Assembly: GCA_025345505.1 (NCBI GenBank)
Contig: JANVCC010000056.1
Location: forward strand, 744,001 to 808,000
DNA from: Todiramphus chloris collaris
Lineage: Eukaryota; Chordata; Aves; Coraciiformes; Alcedinidae
DNA length: 64,000 bases
Direction: 5' to 3'
Shown: positions 38,501 through 51,133 of the stretch, piece after piece
Numbering within the stretch: position 1 is the stretch's first letter
How the letters are laid out: every line of letters starts with the position of its first letter
The notes under the pieces: model-generated
Told to the model about the DNA's origin: nothing
Databases searched by the model: none
Seen by the model: the letters and a program-made list of their open reading frames with translations, nothing else
Position numbers and translations under genes: made by a program

Positions 38501-40327
38501 GCAAAGGAAGGATTTAAAATCCTAAAAATTACTAAACTTAGCAATCTTTAAAACACACTGACTGAGCTTGTTGCTTGTGATTCCTCTGTAGGTATTTAGG
38601 GTTGAAGCAATGAACCTTCTGGCAGCTCCATTTCTCCCTAATAGTTACTAAGGGAATATTAGTGACTAACAGTGATAAATAACTTTTAGATGGCTGAATT
38701 AAATCAGCTAATGAATCCAGGCTTGCAAACCCTTCCCAGTGTTCAGTTATTCAGCAGTCACTAAGTCACAGGAGGATCAATCGTAACTACTCCTACTGAT
38801 TTATGATTTTATTTATCTATATAACCATCTTGATATTTGAAGTAGGAGATGCAGATGAGACAGTGGTACAAAAGAGTTTACTGCAATGATGGAATTGAAT
38901 TTGTGGCATTATTTAGGTCAACAAACAGTATACATTTATTGAAGTAGAACATATTCTACTACTGTTTGGATATATCTGAATGTAAAAGAAGGAAGTGCAC
39001 CATCTCTTTTGTTACACAAAGAAGTAAATTTGCTTTCAAGGAACTTGTGCTTCTAGGAAGAAAATATGCAATCTGTAGATGAGAGTAATTTAATTGCAAA
39101 AAATTAAAGGCTGCCACTTTGCTTCTGAAGAAACAAAGACTGTCCTCAGAAGAAACAAATTCATTGTATCACAGTATTAAGAAATAACATTCCAATGTCT
39201 TCAGTAAGCACATTTGGTAAGCATAAGGAAAAGAAGGAGGTAAACTAACCATATTTTACAAAGTGCTTTACAGAGCACCCTGAGCGGTGCAGTTCAAATA
39301 AACAAATTTTGATTATAGAATATTTTGGTCTTGAATCTAAAATGTGAATTAAATAAAAAGCTAGATTGCAAAAAAAGAAAAAAACTTATAGAGCTAACAT
39401 CAAAAAGCACATGTACTCTTCAAAAAATCTGAATACATTATGAGAGGCACTAAAATGGCTACTATGTCTGAGTTGTGCAAATGACTGATTTTTATCTCAA
39501 GCAGAGAAAGTGATCTACAGAATCCTGGTACAAAAGTAATTACCAATACTGTACATTTTTTACTTTAACTTAAATGTGGGAGGCAAAAAAAAAAAGAAGG
39601 TAAGTACCACAATACAGAGTGGTACAGAGCTGACAAAGCATCCTGTAACAAATGCTTTCTATAGTTACCAATAGTCACTGGTGGATGAGATTTGTAATAT
39701 CTTGGGAAGCTGGTTGGATTCTATTTATAGCTTTACTAATCATTGATAACTATAGTATTTTTAAATTTGACAGAAGGGAAAAACATAACAAAATTCTTTA
39801 AAATGACTGTTGAAAACTTGCAATTTCGTACAGTATCATGAGAAATTTAAACAAATTTATGAAACTGTATTTAGAATAAAAATATGATACAAAGGCCTTC
39901 TGAATTACCAGTAGAAGATTCAGCTGTTTTAAATTTCTAATTAATTTATTTCAAATTTCTGAGAATCCAGAATTACCCAGAAGCTCTACAGGGGAAATAT
40001 CATCAAAGTAGATTTCCAAATATCTGGACCAATCTAATGTCTAGACAGTAATCTGAAAAAATTATCAAACCATCCCAGTGCTGATAACTTCTAACTAAAG
40101 CAGTCCTCCCATCTGCAGTTAAGCAAATAAAGCATCAGAATTTTGTGAGATCTCTCCTTTACCTCTGTCACTGGGTGCAGGTTCAAAATATATTGAAAAA
40201 GACCTAATGGCAGCGTGTTACCACTAATTTCCACTTTTTCCATCCTTCACCTAATATTGAGATCAAGTCTATTGATTTGTGATCACACATGGAGTCAGTC
40301 TCCAAACAACTTAATGTAAACGGAATT

Positions 40328-40352
40328 AAAAAAAAAAAAAAAAAAAAAAAAA
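40328..40352. repeat. Poly(A) tract, 25 A
   Basis: An uninterrupted A run. No retroposed sequence precedes it that I recognise and no flanking duplication is visible, so it is called a mononucleotide repeat. Confidence 0.9.
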
Positions 40353-41323
40353 GAGCCCCTAAAACATTTGTTTTCCATGAGATCACCAAATTAGGGAGGA
40401 GAAAGCACAACTCCCCTTTTTGAGGATAGCCTACTGATGTTAGTAGGCAGGTATAAGGATAAAATGCCTCCTATCACTCATGAGAAAGGATTACTCTTTC
40501 TCAGTGTTAATATTTTGATATTCTAAGCGATCTGGGCATTTAAATTTCAACAGGTAGCTGTCATCAACTGCTAAGGACCTTTCAACTCTCACTGAAGTCA
40601 ATAAGAGTTGAAGGAAGTCAGTACCACACAAGGTAAAACTCCCACTGTGCCAACAGCTGAGATCTGAGATTTTGGGAAACAGCAGGTGTTCATGGACTTA
40701 CAGGCTGTAGCTGCTCTGATTTCATCATAAGTTTGCCTGAGTTAGGGACAGGGAGGCTGAATTGCTGACAAAATTTTTTGAGATACAGAGAACCTGTGTC
40801 TCCTTGTAATCTTGAGCCATACTGAAATACATAAAAGAAATATTGTCCATTTGAACCCTGAACTGATAATATTTTAACAGGTATGCAGGACCTACAAAGA
40901 GGTATTTATTTGTATGACTGCCTGTGTACACACAGGTTTACCTAAAGAGAGAAGCAGGGAACTGGAAATACTTGTGAAAAAAAAACTTAATTTAACTAAC
41001 CTTGTTAGCAAACTAAACACTTGATGTTTCCTGTATCAAAATATATCTGCCAACTAATGAGATACAGCATATTATTATACAGCACTCCAAGATTGCTAGC
41101 AGTTTGCAAAATAAATTTAGACACAAAACTTGCTCCCAATGAATTTACAATTTTAGATATGACACAGGGTAACACAATGACAGAGAAGAAGACTGGGGAC
41201 CAGAATTGTAAGTGTTAGGTGTTGTCATTGTTTGCATGTTTTAGTGGTTGCTTCAGATACTTTAAATATAATTATTTCCTTTCTCCGCTAGCTCTTTTAA
41301 TGCTACCTTTGTTTGACTGACAG

Positions 41324-41380
41324 TGGTTGGTGTGCAGACACAACTGAAATAGAAGAATTTTGCTGTACATGGTCAAACAG
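41324..41380 (+). other. Speculative internal exon, 57 nt
   Basis: A pyrimidine-leaning tract ends in CTGACAG at 41323 and the segment closes with a full consensus donor, AACAG/GTAAGC, at 41381. In the frame starting at the second base it stays open and reads G-W-C-A-D-T-T-E-I-E-E-F-C-C-T-W-S-N. The cysteine/tryptophan spacing loosely recalls the F-x-C-x-W element of cytokine-receptor modules, but 18 residues cannot establish that, and no neighbouring exon was recognised. The other two frames contain at least one stop. Chance occurrence is likely in 64 kb. Confidence 0.12.
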
Positions 41381-44300
41381 GTAAGCCCATTGTCTTCATC
41401 CTCATTATTTTTTCATATACTGTTGTTTTTCCTTCAAAATTAGCGCTCTATTACAGCTATTTCTATTACTGTGATTGCAAACCCATCCAGCTTATTGTCT
41501 ATGTAGCATGGAATACTGTATGAAAACTGTATACTGCACTTAATTAGGTGCAAAATGTGGAATTGTTCCAGGAAAATAATCAACTGTTTTAAATATGATA
41601 TCTGCTTAGTTTGAGGCACTAGAAGTATTTATTTTCCTTTCACATATTTCACGCCTTTAGAATACTTGTAATTTTTTCCTTATAGAATCATTCTTTCTTT
41701 CCTACAATAATATTTTTACCTTTTAAGCATTTTAATAAAGGAAAGCTGGCATGGTATTTCTGTTCAGTTCTTAAATCACACATAAATCCACTGTGTTTTA
41801 AATGCAGTATTCAAAAATGTGACAGAAGTTACATGCAGAAGTCTCATTGTATTTACTGTCTTGTCCTAAAGTGAATAAGACTAAAGACTACTCATCCTCA
41901 TCCTTTATTTTCTAGCTCAGCTTTTTATTTCTAACTGTGTTTGAAATTGGTGGGATGACTGACAGATCAAATAAGCAATTCCAAGAAAAATGGCATCAAT
42001 TGTGCTTATTTTGGAGAAAAATTTTCTCATTGTCTAACCAGTAAAGGAAAAGGATAGATATTTTTTGTGATAGTTTAAAAATGGAAGGCAGACAAAGAAG
42101 ATACTAGATCAATAAAGAAATCAGTAACATTAGCCAGCAGATAACATGAGACCTTTGAGTTCTGAAAAAATTTCCAAAGATTCAATTTCCAGGCAAAGTA
42201 CAGAAAGAGCTAGATAAGGTAAAAAGAAAAGATAGGAAAATACAAAATTGTAGATACTGTTAATTATATATGTATTTTGTAATAAAAAGGGAAGGACACG
42301 GAAAACAATTCAAGCCAAATATACAAACAAGCTTATCTAAGAAAAATGGGAGGGAAGTATTTAAGTAAGAACCCTTCATAACAAACTCCAGTGTTACAAT
42401 CTTAGACTTCATCCAGACCCTTGTTCTTAAAAATTAAATTACTGACATTAACTGAGTTGAAATCAGTTTGGAACTACAGCAAGACAAGACAATGACAGCA
42501 TATCTGTACACAGCTCTCCTGTCCTCACCGTTTTCTCTCTAAATACATGGATCCAGCAAATGCAAATTCAGGAATAGGTTACTCACCTTCAAAGCACTCT
42601 CTGTAGCTTTCGACCACATTATCTGAGAAGTCATCCATTTTTTCAGGCATATTTACATAGTTAAATAAAAAGTGTCACTTCAAAGATCCTTTAGGCGGTA
42701 AAAAGCCAAGTTATAAAATGAAATAGTATAGTGCAGTGTGACTTAACCACATCTGATTTGAAAGCAGGAGATAATTAATCACTTAACAATATAAGAAGAG
42801 TAAACATGAAAATCATTTATCCTTTGGCAAATAATTTCTCAAACTACCTTTAAATAGTGCAACAGGTACACAGCCATACCAATGGGTGTAACCTGCCAAC
42901 CATTCAAGAAAGGAATTGTCTGGAGTGTACCGCAGCTGCGTTCTGTCCCTTTTATGCAGGTTAAGTTCCTGCAGAAAGTAGAGTGGATGACAAATGCATG
43001 GCATGCCCTGAGCTCACCTAAACAAGCAGGTAAGCTATAATGGATGCCTGCATTTGCAGTGAAGTGCTACTGAAACCAGCAGTTTAAATATTAACCAAGA
43101 CACCTGGATGTAGCACATATTATACACTGTGTTATGAAGAAAATAAGGAACCACAATGAATGATTCATTTTGGGGGAAACTTTTGTAAGAATTTAAAGAC
43201 ATGCATGGCCAGAGTTACCAAGTGAAAAATCAATGACAAAGTAATAAAATTACTTAGAGATTAAATTTTTTTTTCAAGAAAGAAAGCCTTTATTTTTATG
43301 TCAAAAGTAGTTTCTCCAAAATATTGATCCAATACAACACTAAAAGCCTACTTAAACATTGCACTATGAATAGCAGGTAGGTAATTCACAATAAAATTCA
43401 GGCAATCAACACTCCTTTGAAATGAGAATATAGACAGAAGGTACACCATACAAAAAATATCTTTGAGGTATCATTTAAAACATGCTTGGACTATCATTTA
43501 AAAATATCTGGTATAATTCACAAATGAAATTAGGAAAGAATATTTAGCAGAAAGTAGACAACTTGTCTATACCTGTATATTCATGAACAAATATATGCTG
43601 AAGATGTGCAACATCTTGTAGCATAAATTTATAAAACATGTAGCCAACTGTAGTTTTCACACAGTGGAGAATACTGGTGATTTCACAGTCTTCTAACTTC
43701 TACTAAATGAAATGTTTCCCAATACAGCATTTAAAAGAAAAACTCAAATCCTACATGGCAAATCTAGTCCATTCCTGTGGCTTTTCTTAGCAGTTGTAAG
43801 CTAGTCTTTTTATGGCTTCAAGAATTTAAACATTTCAGTATAATCTATTTTTTTATCTTGGCTACTCTCTTTCTGTATTTTTCTCATGTGATTAATTCTC
43901 ACAGATTAAGAATTGAAAAGAGTGAGATCTATATGGCTATGCTGCCAGACTGAGAAAAGTATTTCTGTGTACTCTGGACTCTTGGCTAACAAGCTAATTG
44001 TTCAAAAATTATTAGGTGGAATCTGATGACATGGAACACATGGCCACAAAATATTTCAATCATCAGGACTTTTTTTGGGGGAATAACATTTCTATTGAAC
44101 TATGCCAATTGAAATGAGACTATAATTTTGATTATACAAAGGGATAATGATGGAAGTTCAGGATAGCACAGGACATTATTATTCCTTCAATTAACTAGAA
44201 TAATTTTTCCCACCATAAAATTGAATGCCATTCCATAAGTGTTACATAAAATACAGAATAAAGTTAATGTGACGCAGAAATCAAATCACAATTATTTAAT

Positions 44301-45280
44301 TATTGATATAGTAGTCAGTAGAGCAGAAATACAGTCTATATGCTAAAGCTCAATCAATACAATTAAAAAATAGAGGTAGGTGAGCTGGGAATATATTTCA
44401 CCTACTGCTCTCATAACACTTCCTGTCATTTCAAGTTGCAAATAACCAAATGAATTTTCACAGGCAATTAGTTGTTAGAAATACCTGTGAAAGCAAGTAT
44501 ACTCCCAGTGTCTCTAAGTAATTTAGACCAGCAGGTGTTGAGGAAGCAGTACGTCTTCAGTAGAAGACAAAAAAATTTCCATGGTACCATTGGTAACACT
44601 AAAATAATTTAATTTCAGGAGGATAAGATAGTCTGTTGTTTTTGTCTTATGTTTAGCATAGAAACTACTTAATGCAAAAGCATTTGAAGTTTAGTAAGCC
44701 CTTTTCAATTGGAAGCTGCTTCACAATGCAGCACTGTGAGTGTTAATTAAACCATAAAACTCAGTAACACATACCACTTTATTCCAAGACCAATAAATCA
44801 TCAAAATAAAATTCTCTTTGGTTTCTTTAAGTGTAGAATTTAAAAAGCACAGAATTTTTATCTGAAAGTAGCAAAGAGGTATGTCAGTGTCATACAAAAA
44901 CAGTGAAAAAATGATGAAAAGCACACTTTCCAGCATATGCTTCCACTTAAATATACATATATGTGTGCTTGAATACAGAACACTTAGATAAGAACTGTTG
45001 TGACCTTGTGGTTGAGCATTATCAAGTTCATGACAATGCTTTAGTCAAGCTGTCATCCTGCTTTCTGTTACTACCTATTTTTGAAAAAAATAAAGGCACT
45101 ACAGTGTGCATCTACAAGATATCTGTAACGTGAGGGTGACTGAAGTCAATCCAAGTTCAGAACTGTGCCCAGACATTTTTCCATCCCTCATACTTAAGTA
45201 TAGAGACTTTTTTTTTTTTAAATGATGTTTACCTCCAGGTAAAAAGCTGATTTTCTAAAATCAGCCACTGTCCAAAGATG

Positions 45281-45480
45281 ACAGTGATTTACTGAGAGAA
45301 TCTGGAGCTATCTGGATCTAGTTGAGTGGTGTCCATTTCATAATTAATGACAAGATGGCTCATGTTATTTGACAAATGATATAAATATTATTTGATTAAT
45401 TTGTACCTGAATGTCTTCTGTTAAAAATAGCTGATAGTCACAAAAACCCCATATTTTTAATTATTTAAATTAATAAAAGT
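45281..45480. promoter_or_regulatory. Possible conserved non-coding element (weak)
   Basis: Contains a cluster of homeodomain-like TAATTAAT, TGATTAATTTG and TTAATTATTTAAATTAAT words, ACAAGATGGCTCATG (YY1-like ATGGC), and a hairpin with 9-bp arms (GCTGATTTT/AAAATCAGC) just before it at 45246-45265. The texture is enhancer-like; conservation is untested. Confidence 0.18.
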
Positions 45481-45599
45481 TTAAAACCATTGTGTTTCCT
45501 TCAGAAATTTTTATGGATATAGCCTTTGAAAATTTAATCAAAATACATTCTAAAGCGCTTTTTTTTGAAGAAGAAGAAGAAAAAGCCTTACATTTTCAC

Positions 45600-46742
45600 C
45601 TAGGGCAAATTGTGCCTGACAAACCTGGTGGCTTTCTACGAGAAGGTCACAGCATTAATAGACAAGGGAAGAGCAACTGATGTCCAAGCTGGTAAAATAT
45701 GGGTTCAATGGATGGACAATTTGTTGGATAAAGAACTGGCTTGACAGCTGCACCCAAAGAGTGGCTGTCAATGGGTCCATGTCCAGGTGGAGGCCAGTGA
45801 CAAGTGGAGTCCCTCAAGGATCAGTACTGGGACCAGTCTTGTTTAACATCTTTGTCAGCAAAATGGACAGTGGCACTGAGTGCACCCTCAGCAAGTTTGC
45901 CAATGAAACCAAGCTGTGTGGGAAGGCTGACACACTGGAGGGTAGGGATGCCATCCAAATGAACATTGATATGCTAAGGAGGTGGGCCCATGCCAGCCTC
46001 ATGAGGTTCAACAAGACCAAGTGTGAGGTCCTCCATCTGGGTTAGGGCAATCCCAAGCACCAATAGAGGCTGGGCAGTGACTGGCTTGAGAGCAGCCCTG
46101 AAGAAAAGGACTTGGGGGTACTGGTGAATGAGAAGCTCAACAGGAGCTGTCAGTGTACATTTTCAGCCCAGAGGGCCAATCGTATCCTGGGCTGCATCGA
46201 GAGGTGTGGCCAGCAGGTCAAGGGACGTGATTCTCCCCCTCTACTCCACTCTTGTGAGACCCCACCTGGAGTACTGCATCCAGTTCTGGAGCCCCTATTA
46301 CAGGAAAGATGTGGACATACTGGAACATGTCCAGAGAAGGGCCATGAGGATGATCAGAGGGTGGGAGCACCTCTCCTATGAGGACAGACCGAGAGAGTTG
46401 GGATTGTTTAGTCTGGAAAAGAGAAGGCTCCAAGGAGACTTCACTGTGGGCTTCCCATATCTGAAGGGGGCCTACAAGAAAGCTGGTGAGGGACTTTTTA
46501 GGATGTTGGCCAGTGGTAGGACTAGAGGGAATGGATCAAAACTAGAGGTGGGTGGATTCAGATTAGACACTAGGAAGAAGTTCTTTACCACAAGGGTGGT
46601 GAAACACTGGAAAAGGTTGCACAGAGAGGTGGTGGAAGCCCCATCCCTGTAAGTTTTTAAGGCCAAGCTGGATGGGACTCTGAGCAACCTGATCTAGTGG
46701 GAGGTGTCCCTGACAAGCCTATGATTCTATATAGATTCTGTA
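45600..46742 (+). mobile_element. CR1 LINE, 5'-truncated copy (sense)
   Basis: The most intact CR1 copy in the window: the 3' half of ORF2 from within the reverse transcriptase to the stop, then a short 3' tail ending in the CR1-typical ATGATTCTAT...GATTCTG near 46721-46741. Most of the usual 3' UTR between the ORF2 stop (46695-46697) and the tail is absent. The 5' end is cut within the reverse-transcriptase region, as is normal for CR1 insertions made by incomplete target-primed reverse transcription. No target-site duplication is evident, also usual for CR1. It is younger than the copies at 30, 34 and 38 kb. Confidence 0.92.
45604..46697 (+). pseudogene. Broken CR1 ORF2 (reverse transcriptase, partial)
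   Basis: Non-functional remnant of the CR1 ORF2 polyprotein. The first piece (45604-45684) reads CLTNLVAFYEKVT-type residues in one frame. A deletion of roughly 50 bp near 45682 removes motif A with its catalytic aspartate and shifts frame. The next piece (from 45680) has motif [15 protein letters not shown], at residues 42-55; at residues 73-78 the catalytic FADD is replaced by FANE, so both aspartates are lost. A stop lies at 46043-46045, a 2-nt deletion at about 46204-46205 changes frame, and the C-terminal part (for example [19 protein letters not shown]) runs to a premature TAA at 46650-46652, 14 codons before the normal stop. No protein product is expected. Confidence 0.9.
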
Positions 46743-49700
46743 GATTTCATTTGCTTTGAGATAGAAAAACATAGATATGTACTGGATGAATAATCTTTTT
46801 CGTTGAATAAAGTCAAATAAAATTTTGATACAGCACAGGTATCTCAGGAGAAATTATGATCACCACTTCACTACATGACTCTGAAGGTCCGATGGAATTT
46901 CATGATGGATTATGGCCTAGGTGTAATGTACATAAAGCACCAACTATATTTGTACATTATGCAAATGGTTTGAAATAGACATCTATATAAACACTAAGAG
47001 TTTACTTGGTTATTCTAATATTCATAATCTGTAGAAGTAGTCCTCCAAGGAAAAAGCAGCTTATCTATTGAAAATGGAAGGAATGTAGGAAAGAAAGAAT
47101 AGGAAGAATTTGAGGTTTCTTTTTTTTTATTTTTTTTTACTTGATTTGATTTAGCTAAGACATCAGTATCATCAGGATAGTAAATCTAGGCTTCCATTGT
47201 AGTTGGAAGGAGAGAGAGAAGGTTTCATAAGCGAGTCTCCTTACCCCTGAGTTGATTACCTGCTTGTAGCATCTGTGTTTTTCTGGCAAGCATCAACAAG
47301 GATCTCAGTTTAAGCATTTCTACTTTAATGTCTAAAAGCAGGTAAAATGAATCAGTACAAGTGTGAAGTCACCCTGTTGCTGAAGGCCTGGTATGCCTGT
47401 ATGGAGAGAACACTAGCAACCTCAGCTGCTGAGGCTGTGCAGAGGGGTTTCCACAGAAACCATGTGTGTGACAAGTCCACAATTTACAAGGCAGAAATAG
47501 AAACTTCTATTACACTGTTCTACCCAGTGAAGTGTCATAGAGGACCCAAGACAAATTTACTTGCTGACAGTGCCAGTATCTGGAATATCCTTAACAGCTT
47601 TCTTTATAGTCACAAACTGGTATTAAATCCATAACAGCATTTATTGTATTTCTGAAGGAGAAAGTTTAAGAAATTGCTAGAATTAACTGATGAAGTATTC
47701 TGAAATGAAAAAAGCTGAAGAACTGCTATGTAGAGAAGCTTTATTTAAAAAATGAAAAAAGCAACCTGAAAAGTGTACTATAAATGGTGTTACAAGGCTT
47801 CAGCTATAATTGAAAAACCTCCTCCAAATACTGAAAAGTAAGCAAATAGCCCACCAAAAAAAAAAAAAAAAAAAAAAAAAAGAAGAAGAGGAGGAAATTA
47901 CCATCAAAGAGGCCTATACCCTGAAATTCTAGAAGGTGTAGAGCAACAGATTAGAATTGTGAGAAGTCACACTGAATTTGGGTTTGCACCAAAAATTAAA
48001 GCACATCATTAAATGTTTCTTCCTCCAGAACCCTAAAAACACAGAGAAAGGAAGATTTTGATAAAAGGAGAGAAGAGTACACCTTATTAAACCCTTGAAA
48101 ATTGGGATAATAATTGGGATAATAGGGCTCTGAAACTAAAATTCCTTACCTTAATTTCAAGTAAGACTACTATAAACAAGAAGGAAAAGGAAAGTTGTCT
48201 AAAAGGAATGAGGACAAGAAATGATCTGCTTGTATTTGAAATAATAACAACAGTAGGCTAAATACATACAGCTGAATGGTAGGGGGTGGAACAGGTATTC
48301 CTCATACTAGAATTTTTAACTAGTCTGTCAGGTAAGTGTAGTGTCTATCAGGGAGAATATTGCAAATAAGGTACCTATATTCAAGAACAGGTAAAAAATC
48401 CACAACAGATATCTAGGCTATTACAGAATTGTTGGTCAACAGTATGCAAATAAGTTATATAGAAAGCAGAAAAAACAAAAAGAATAAAAATGGAACATAG
48501 ATTCCAATCCTGAAACAACTAGATTTAAAGAAATAGATTTTCCCTCACTTATTTCATGGAGTGGCCAACTGAAGGTTTTGACATACCAACCACAGTGGTC
48601 TTCAGACACACAATTAATAGCCATGAAATGCCATTACTTAAAGTGGAGAACATAGTAGTAGTATTAAGATCACAAGGAACTATCTAATAACAAAATAAGA
48701 ATTAATACTTCTTCCATATTGATTTTAGGATGACATTTAGACTAGAAACAACTCTGCTAGTTTTTCACATAGTGCACTATGCATCAAGTATAGAAAACCT
48801 GAACAATAAAAACTTACTATTGCAGGAGAGATGTTCTATACTGCGCTACCCTAACAACGGAACACTCTCTCCACTACAAATATGAGCTATTGCAATATAA
48901 CCAGTAGGAAAGGATTATTTTGCCTTCCTTGCCCATGCATACCCGTCTTGTCCTAAAAAAACCCCACCAAATCCACAAAAACTAACAAAACCCCAAAATA
49001 AACAACCAACCTTATTTTTTGCTTTCATAGCACATTGCAAATTCTTATCTAACGAAATATTCCTTTGTGTTCCTTTCCTGCATTGTTCATCACAATACTT
49101 TCTAATGATTTTTCTTGGTATTTTTATCTTGCATTTTTATCCCTCATTTCCTACCCCTTTCTTCCCACAGAAAACATGAGAGCAAACTTTGCTACTTTAT
49201 GTAATCATGTCATCAAAATTGAGACCTGTTATCTGAAAATTTGTTTACTAAATACTTTTTCTTATAGTGTTTATACAAACAGAATAAATGTATCAGGATG
49301 GAGGAAATAAGTTTATATAAAGAAATACCACAGGAATGTATGGGAGTGTCATTCTGTGGAGAGTGGATTGCTATGGCAACAGCATTTAACTGTGTATAAT
49401 AAAGCAAGGTGAATTTACAAAATTAAACAATAATCCCATCCAAACTTTAAATAAGGAAGGGCTTGTAATACCTTCTTTTAAACTTGCTCCATTTACATCT
49501 TGAGTAATTTTTCTCCAAACAGAAGTTTGACTGACATCTGCAAAATAAATCTAACAAATTACAAATATATCCTGATCTCTTTATTTAAGCTATACATTAC
49601 AGTTCTCAAACCAAAATTTTAGAATATGCATGTGACTTACTCTTAAAACTGCTAAATATCTTCTGAATTATAATCAGAAAATCCATATCAACATGGTGTT

Positions 49701-50747
49701 GAGAATTTCACTCTCCTTTATAAGTACAGTCAAGTATTTGATTTACTGGGTCACAGATATATAAATCCAAAATAACGTCACTGAGGAAAGGAGAAAGGGC
49801 CCTCCTGGGATTCAGTAATCCCTGGTCTTTTCCTCTCTGTCTTTCTGAGGGTGAAACTTTATGTCAGCTCAAATATACGCGAAGAACATGCTGTTCAAAA
49901 GAAGGTAAGGATTTGTTAATCAAATGATGAACATCTCAGGAGTTTGATCAGCTTGAGTAACTGTTACAGAGAAGTCCAAAATCTTCTGGTAGGTTTGTGA
50001 CTCATTTAAGGCTGTACTTTATATATTACATTATTTGCTTTTTTGGGGGGTTACTTCATATTTAGCAGTGCTACAGCACTCACTGGATCTGGTAGAAATT
50101 TCATTTCATATCTGTGGTTTTTGGATTGGACACCTAAATATTTATCTTGAAAGAGTCAAAATCAGTCAGGTTTCATCATTTCTGTGAAATTATGGCAATT
50201 TTTACATGGTGTATCACTATGTCTGAGAGATGTTGCACTATGTCCAGCAAATTAGAGGGGCCCAGACATAATGGATTTGACTAATGGGCTTACTCTTCTG
50301 AGATCAGAATTTGGCCCATAATTTTTTCAAATAGTAATAGATTCTGAGCTGCTAACATTCTAAAAAATTTATTAAGAAAACCCAACAATGAACCCTCAAA
50401 ATGCAATAATGGCTATACAAGAACAGACTAAGGAGAGATTAAAAGAACAAACTTAACTGTAAATTTAAGAAGGGTGGATCCATTAAGATTGTAGTATTAA
50501 TAATCTAAGATACCTTGAGGGATTCAGCATACCAAGTCATAAAGCTTAGCTGATGATTTTATTTTTTATTTTTATATTACATCACCCACAAAGCTATGAA
50601 TATCATATTAGTACAAGGTTTTAGGGGACATGGAGAAAAAGGTTGAGAACTCAATATTAGGTTAAAATATTACAATTCCATTTCTATATCATTTCAATAT
50701 AATCATTGATCAGCTGCAGAACTCAGCTGCTGAGACAAATATTCAAA
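46743..50747. other. Non-coding stretch, no gene recognised
   Basis: The frame at 47347-47634 (95 codons) is not recognised. ATTGGGATAATA is directly duplicated near 48100-48125, in a context faintly like MIR (AAAATTGGGATAATA). A strong acceptor-like tract CCCCTTTCTTCCCACAG ends at 49170, but the 46 codons that follow match nothing and no donor of quality closes them. Confidence 0.5.
47856..47894. repeat. Poly(A) tract grading into GAA/GAG repeat
   Basis: Twenty-six A (47856-47881) followed by GAAGAAGAGGAGGA. Purine-only simple repeat; no retroposon body identified upstream. Confidence 0.85.
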
Positions 50748-51133
50748 CCTTGAATGTTTCCAGGGACGTGGCACCTTTCTGGGCAACCTGTTCCAGTGTT
50801 TATCCACCCTCATCATAAAAAATTTCTTCCTTACAGCTAGTCTAAATCTACTGGTTTTTAGTTTAAAGACACTATTCCTTGTGCTATTGCAACAGACCCT
50901 AACAAAAAGTTTGTCTGCATCTTTCTAATTAAGCTCCCTTTAAGTACTGAAAGGATGCAATAAGGTCTTCCAGGAGCCTTTTCTCCAGGCTGAACAACCC
51001 CAACTCTCTCACAGCTTGTCTTCATAGGAGAGGTGCTCTCTTCCACTGGCCATTTTTGTGGTCCTCCTCTAGACATGCTCCAACAATTTCATGTCTTTTC
51101 TGTACTGAGGACTCCAGAGCTGGATGCAGGACT
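50748..51133 (-). mobile_element. CR1 LINE fragment, ORF2 3' end (antisense)
   Basis: The plus strand shows TCTGGGCAACCTGTTCCAGT, ACCCTCATCATAAAAAATTT, TTTTCTCCAGGCTGAACAAC, CCCAACTCTCTCACAGC, AGGAGAGGTGCTCTC, CCTCCTCTAGACATGCTCCA and CCAGAGCTGGATGCAGGACT, which is the reverse complement of the C-terminal coding end of CR1 ORF2. The terminal 3' UTR and octamer tail are missing on the left. On the right the match stops near 51133. It corresponds to the same part of ORF2 as 46270-46640 of the plus-strand copy, but differs enough to be another insertion. Small deletions break the frame. Confidence 0.88.

Larger units (their letters stand above)
38501..45280. other. Long non-coding stretch, no gene recognised
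   Basis: No gene or clear transposon. At 40577-40604 CAACTCT...AGAGTTG flanks CACTGAAGTCAAT, resembling an ancient amniote repeat word, as does GACTGAAGTCAATCC at about 45138. A 25-A tract is at 40328-40352. The possible short exon at 41324-41380 is listed separately. Confidence 0.5.

Noticed and set aside
45814-46020. Minus-strand frames over 45.8-46.7 kb
   Set aside because: Shadows of the plus-strand CR1 ORF2 remnant.
47347-47634. 95-codon frame in less AT-rich DNA
   Set aside because: No recognisable domain, no upstream promoter or splice context that I could support; length is within chance expectation.
49065-49310. Frame following a strong pyrimidine-rich acceptor ending at 49170
   Set aside because: The downstream peptide is unrecognised and no consensus donor closes it.
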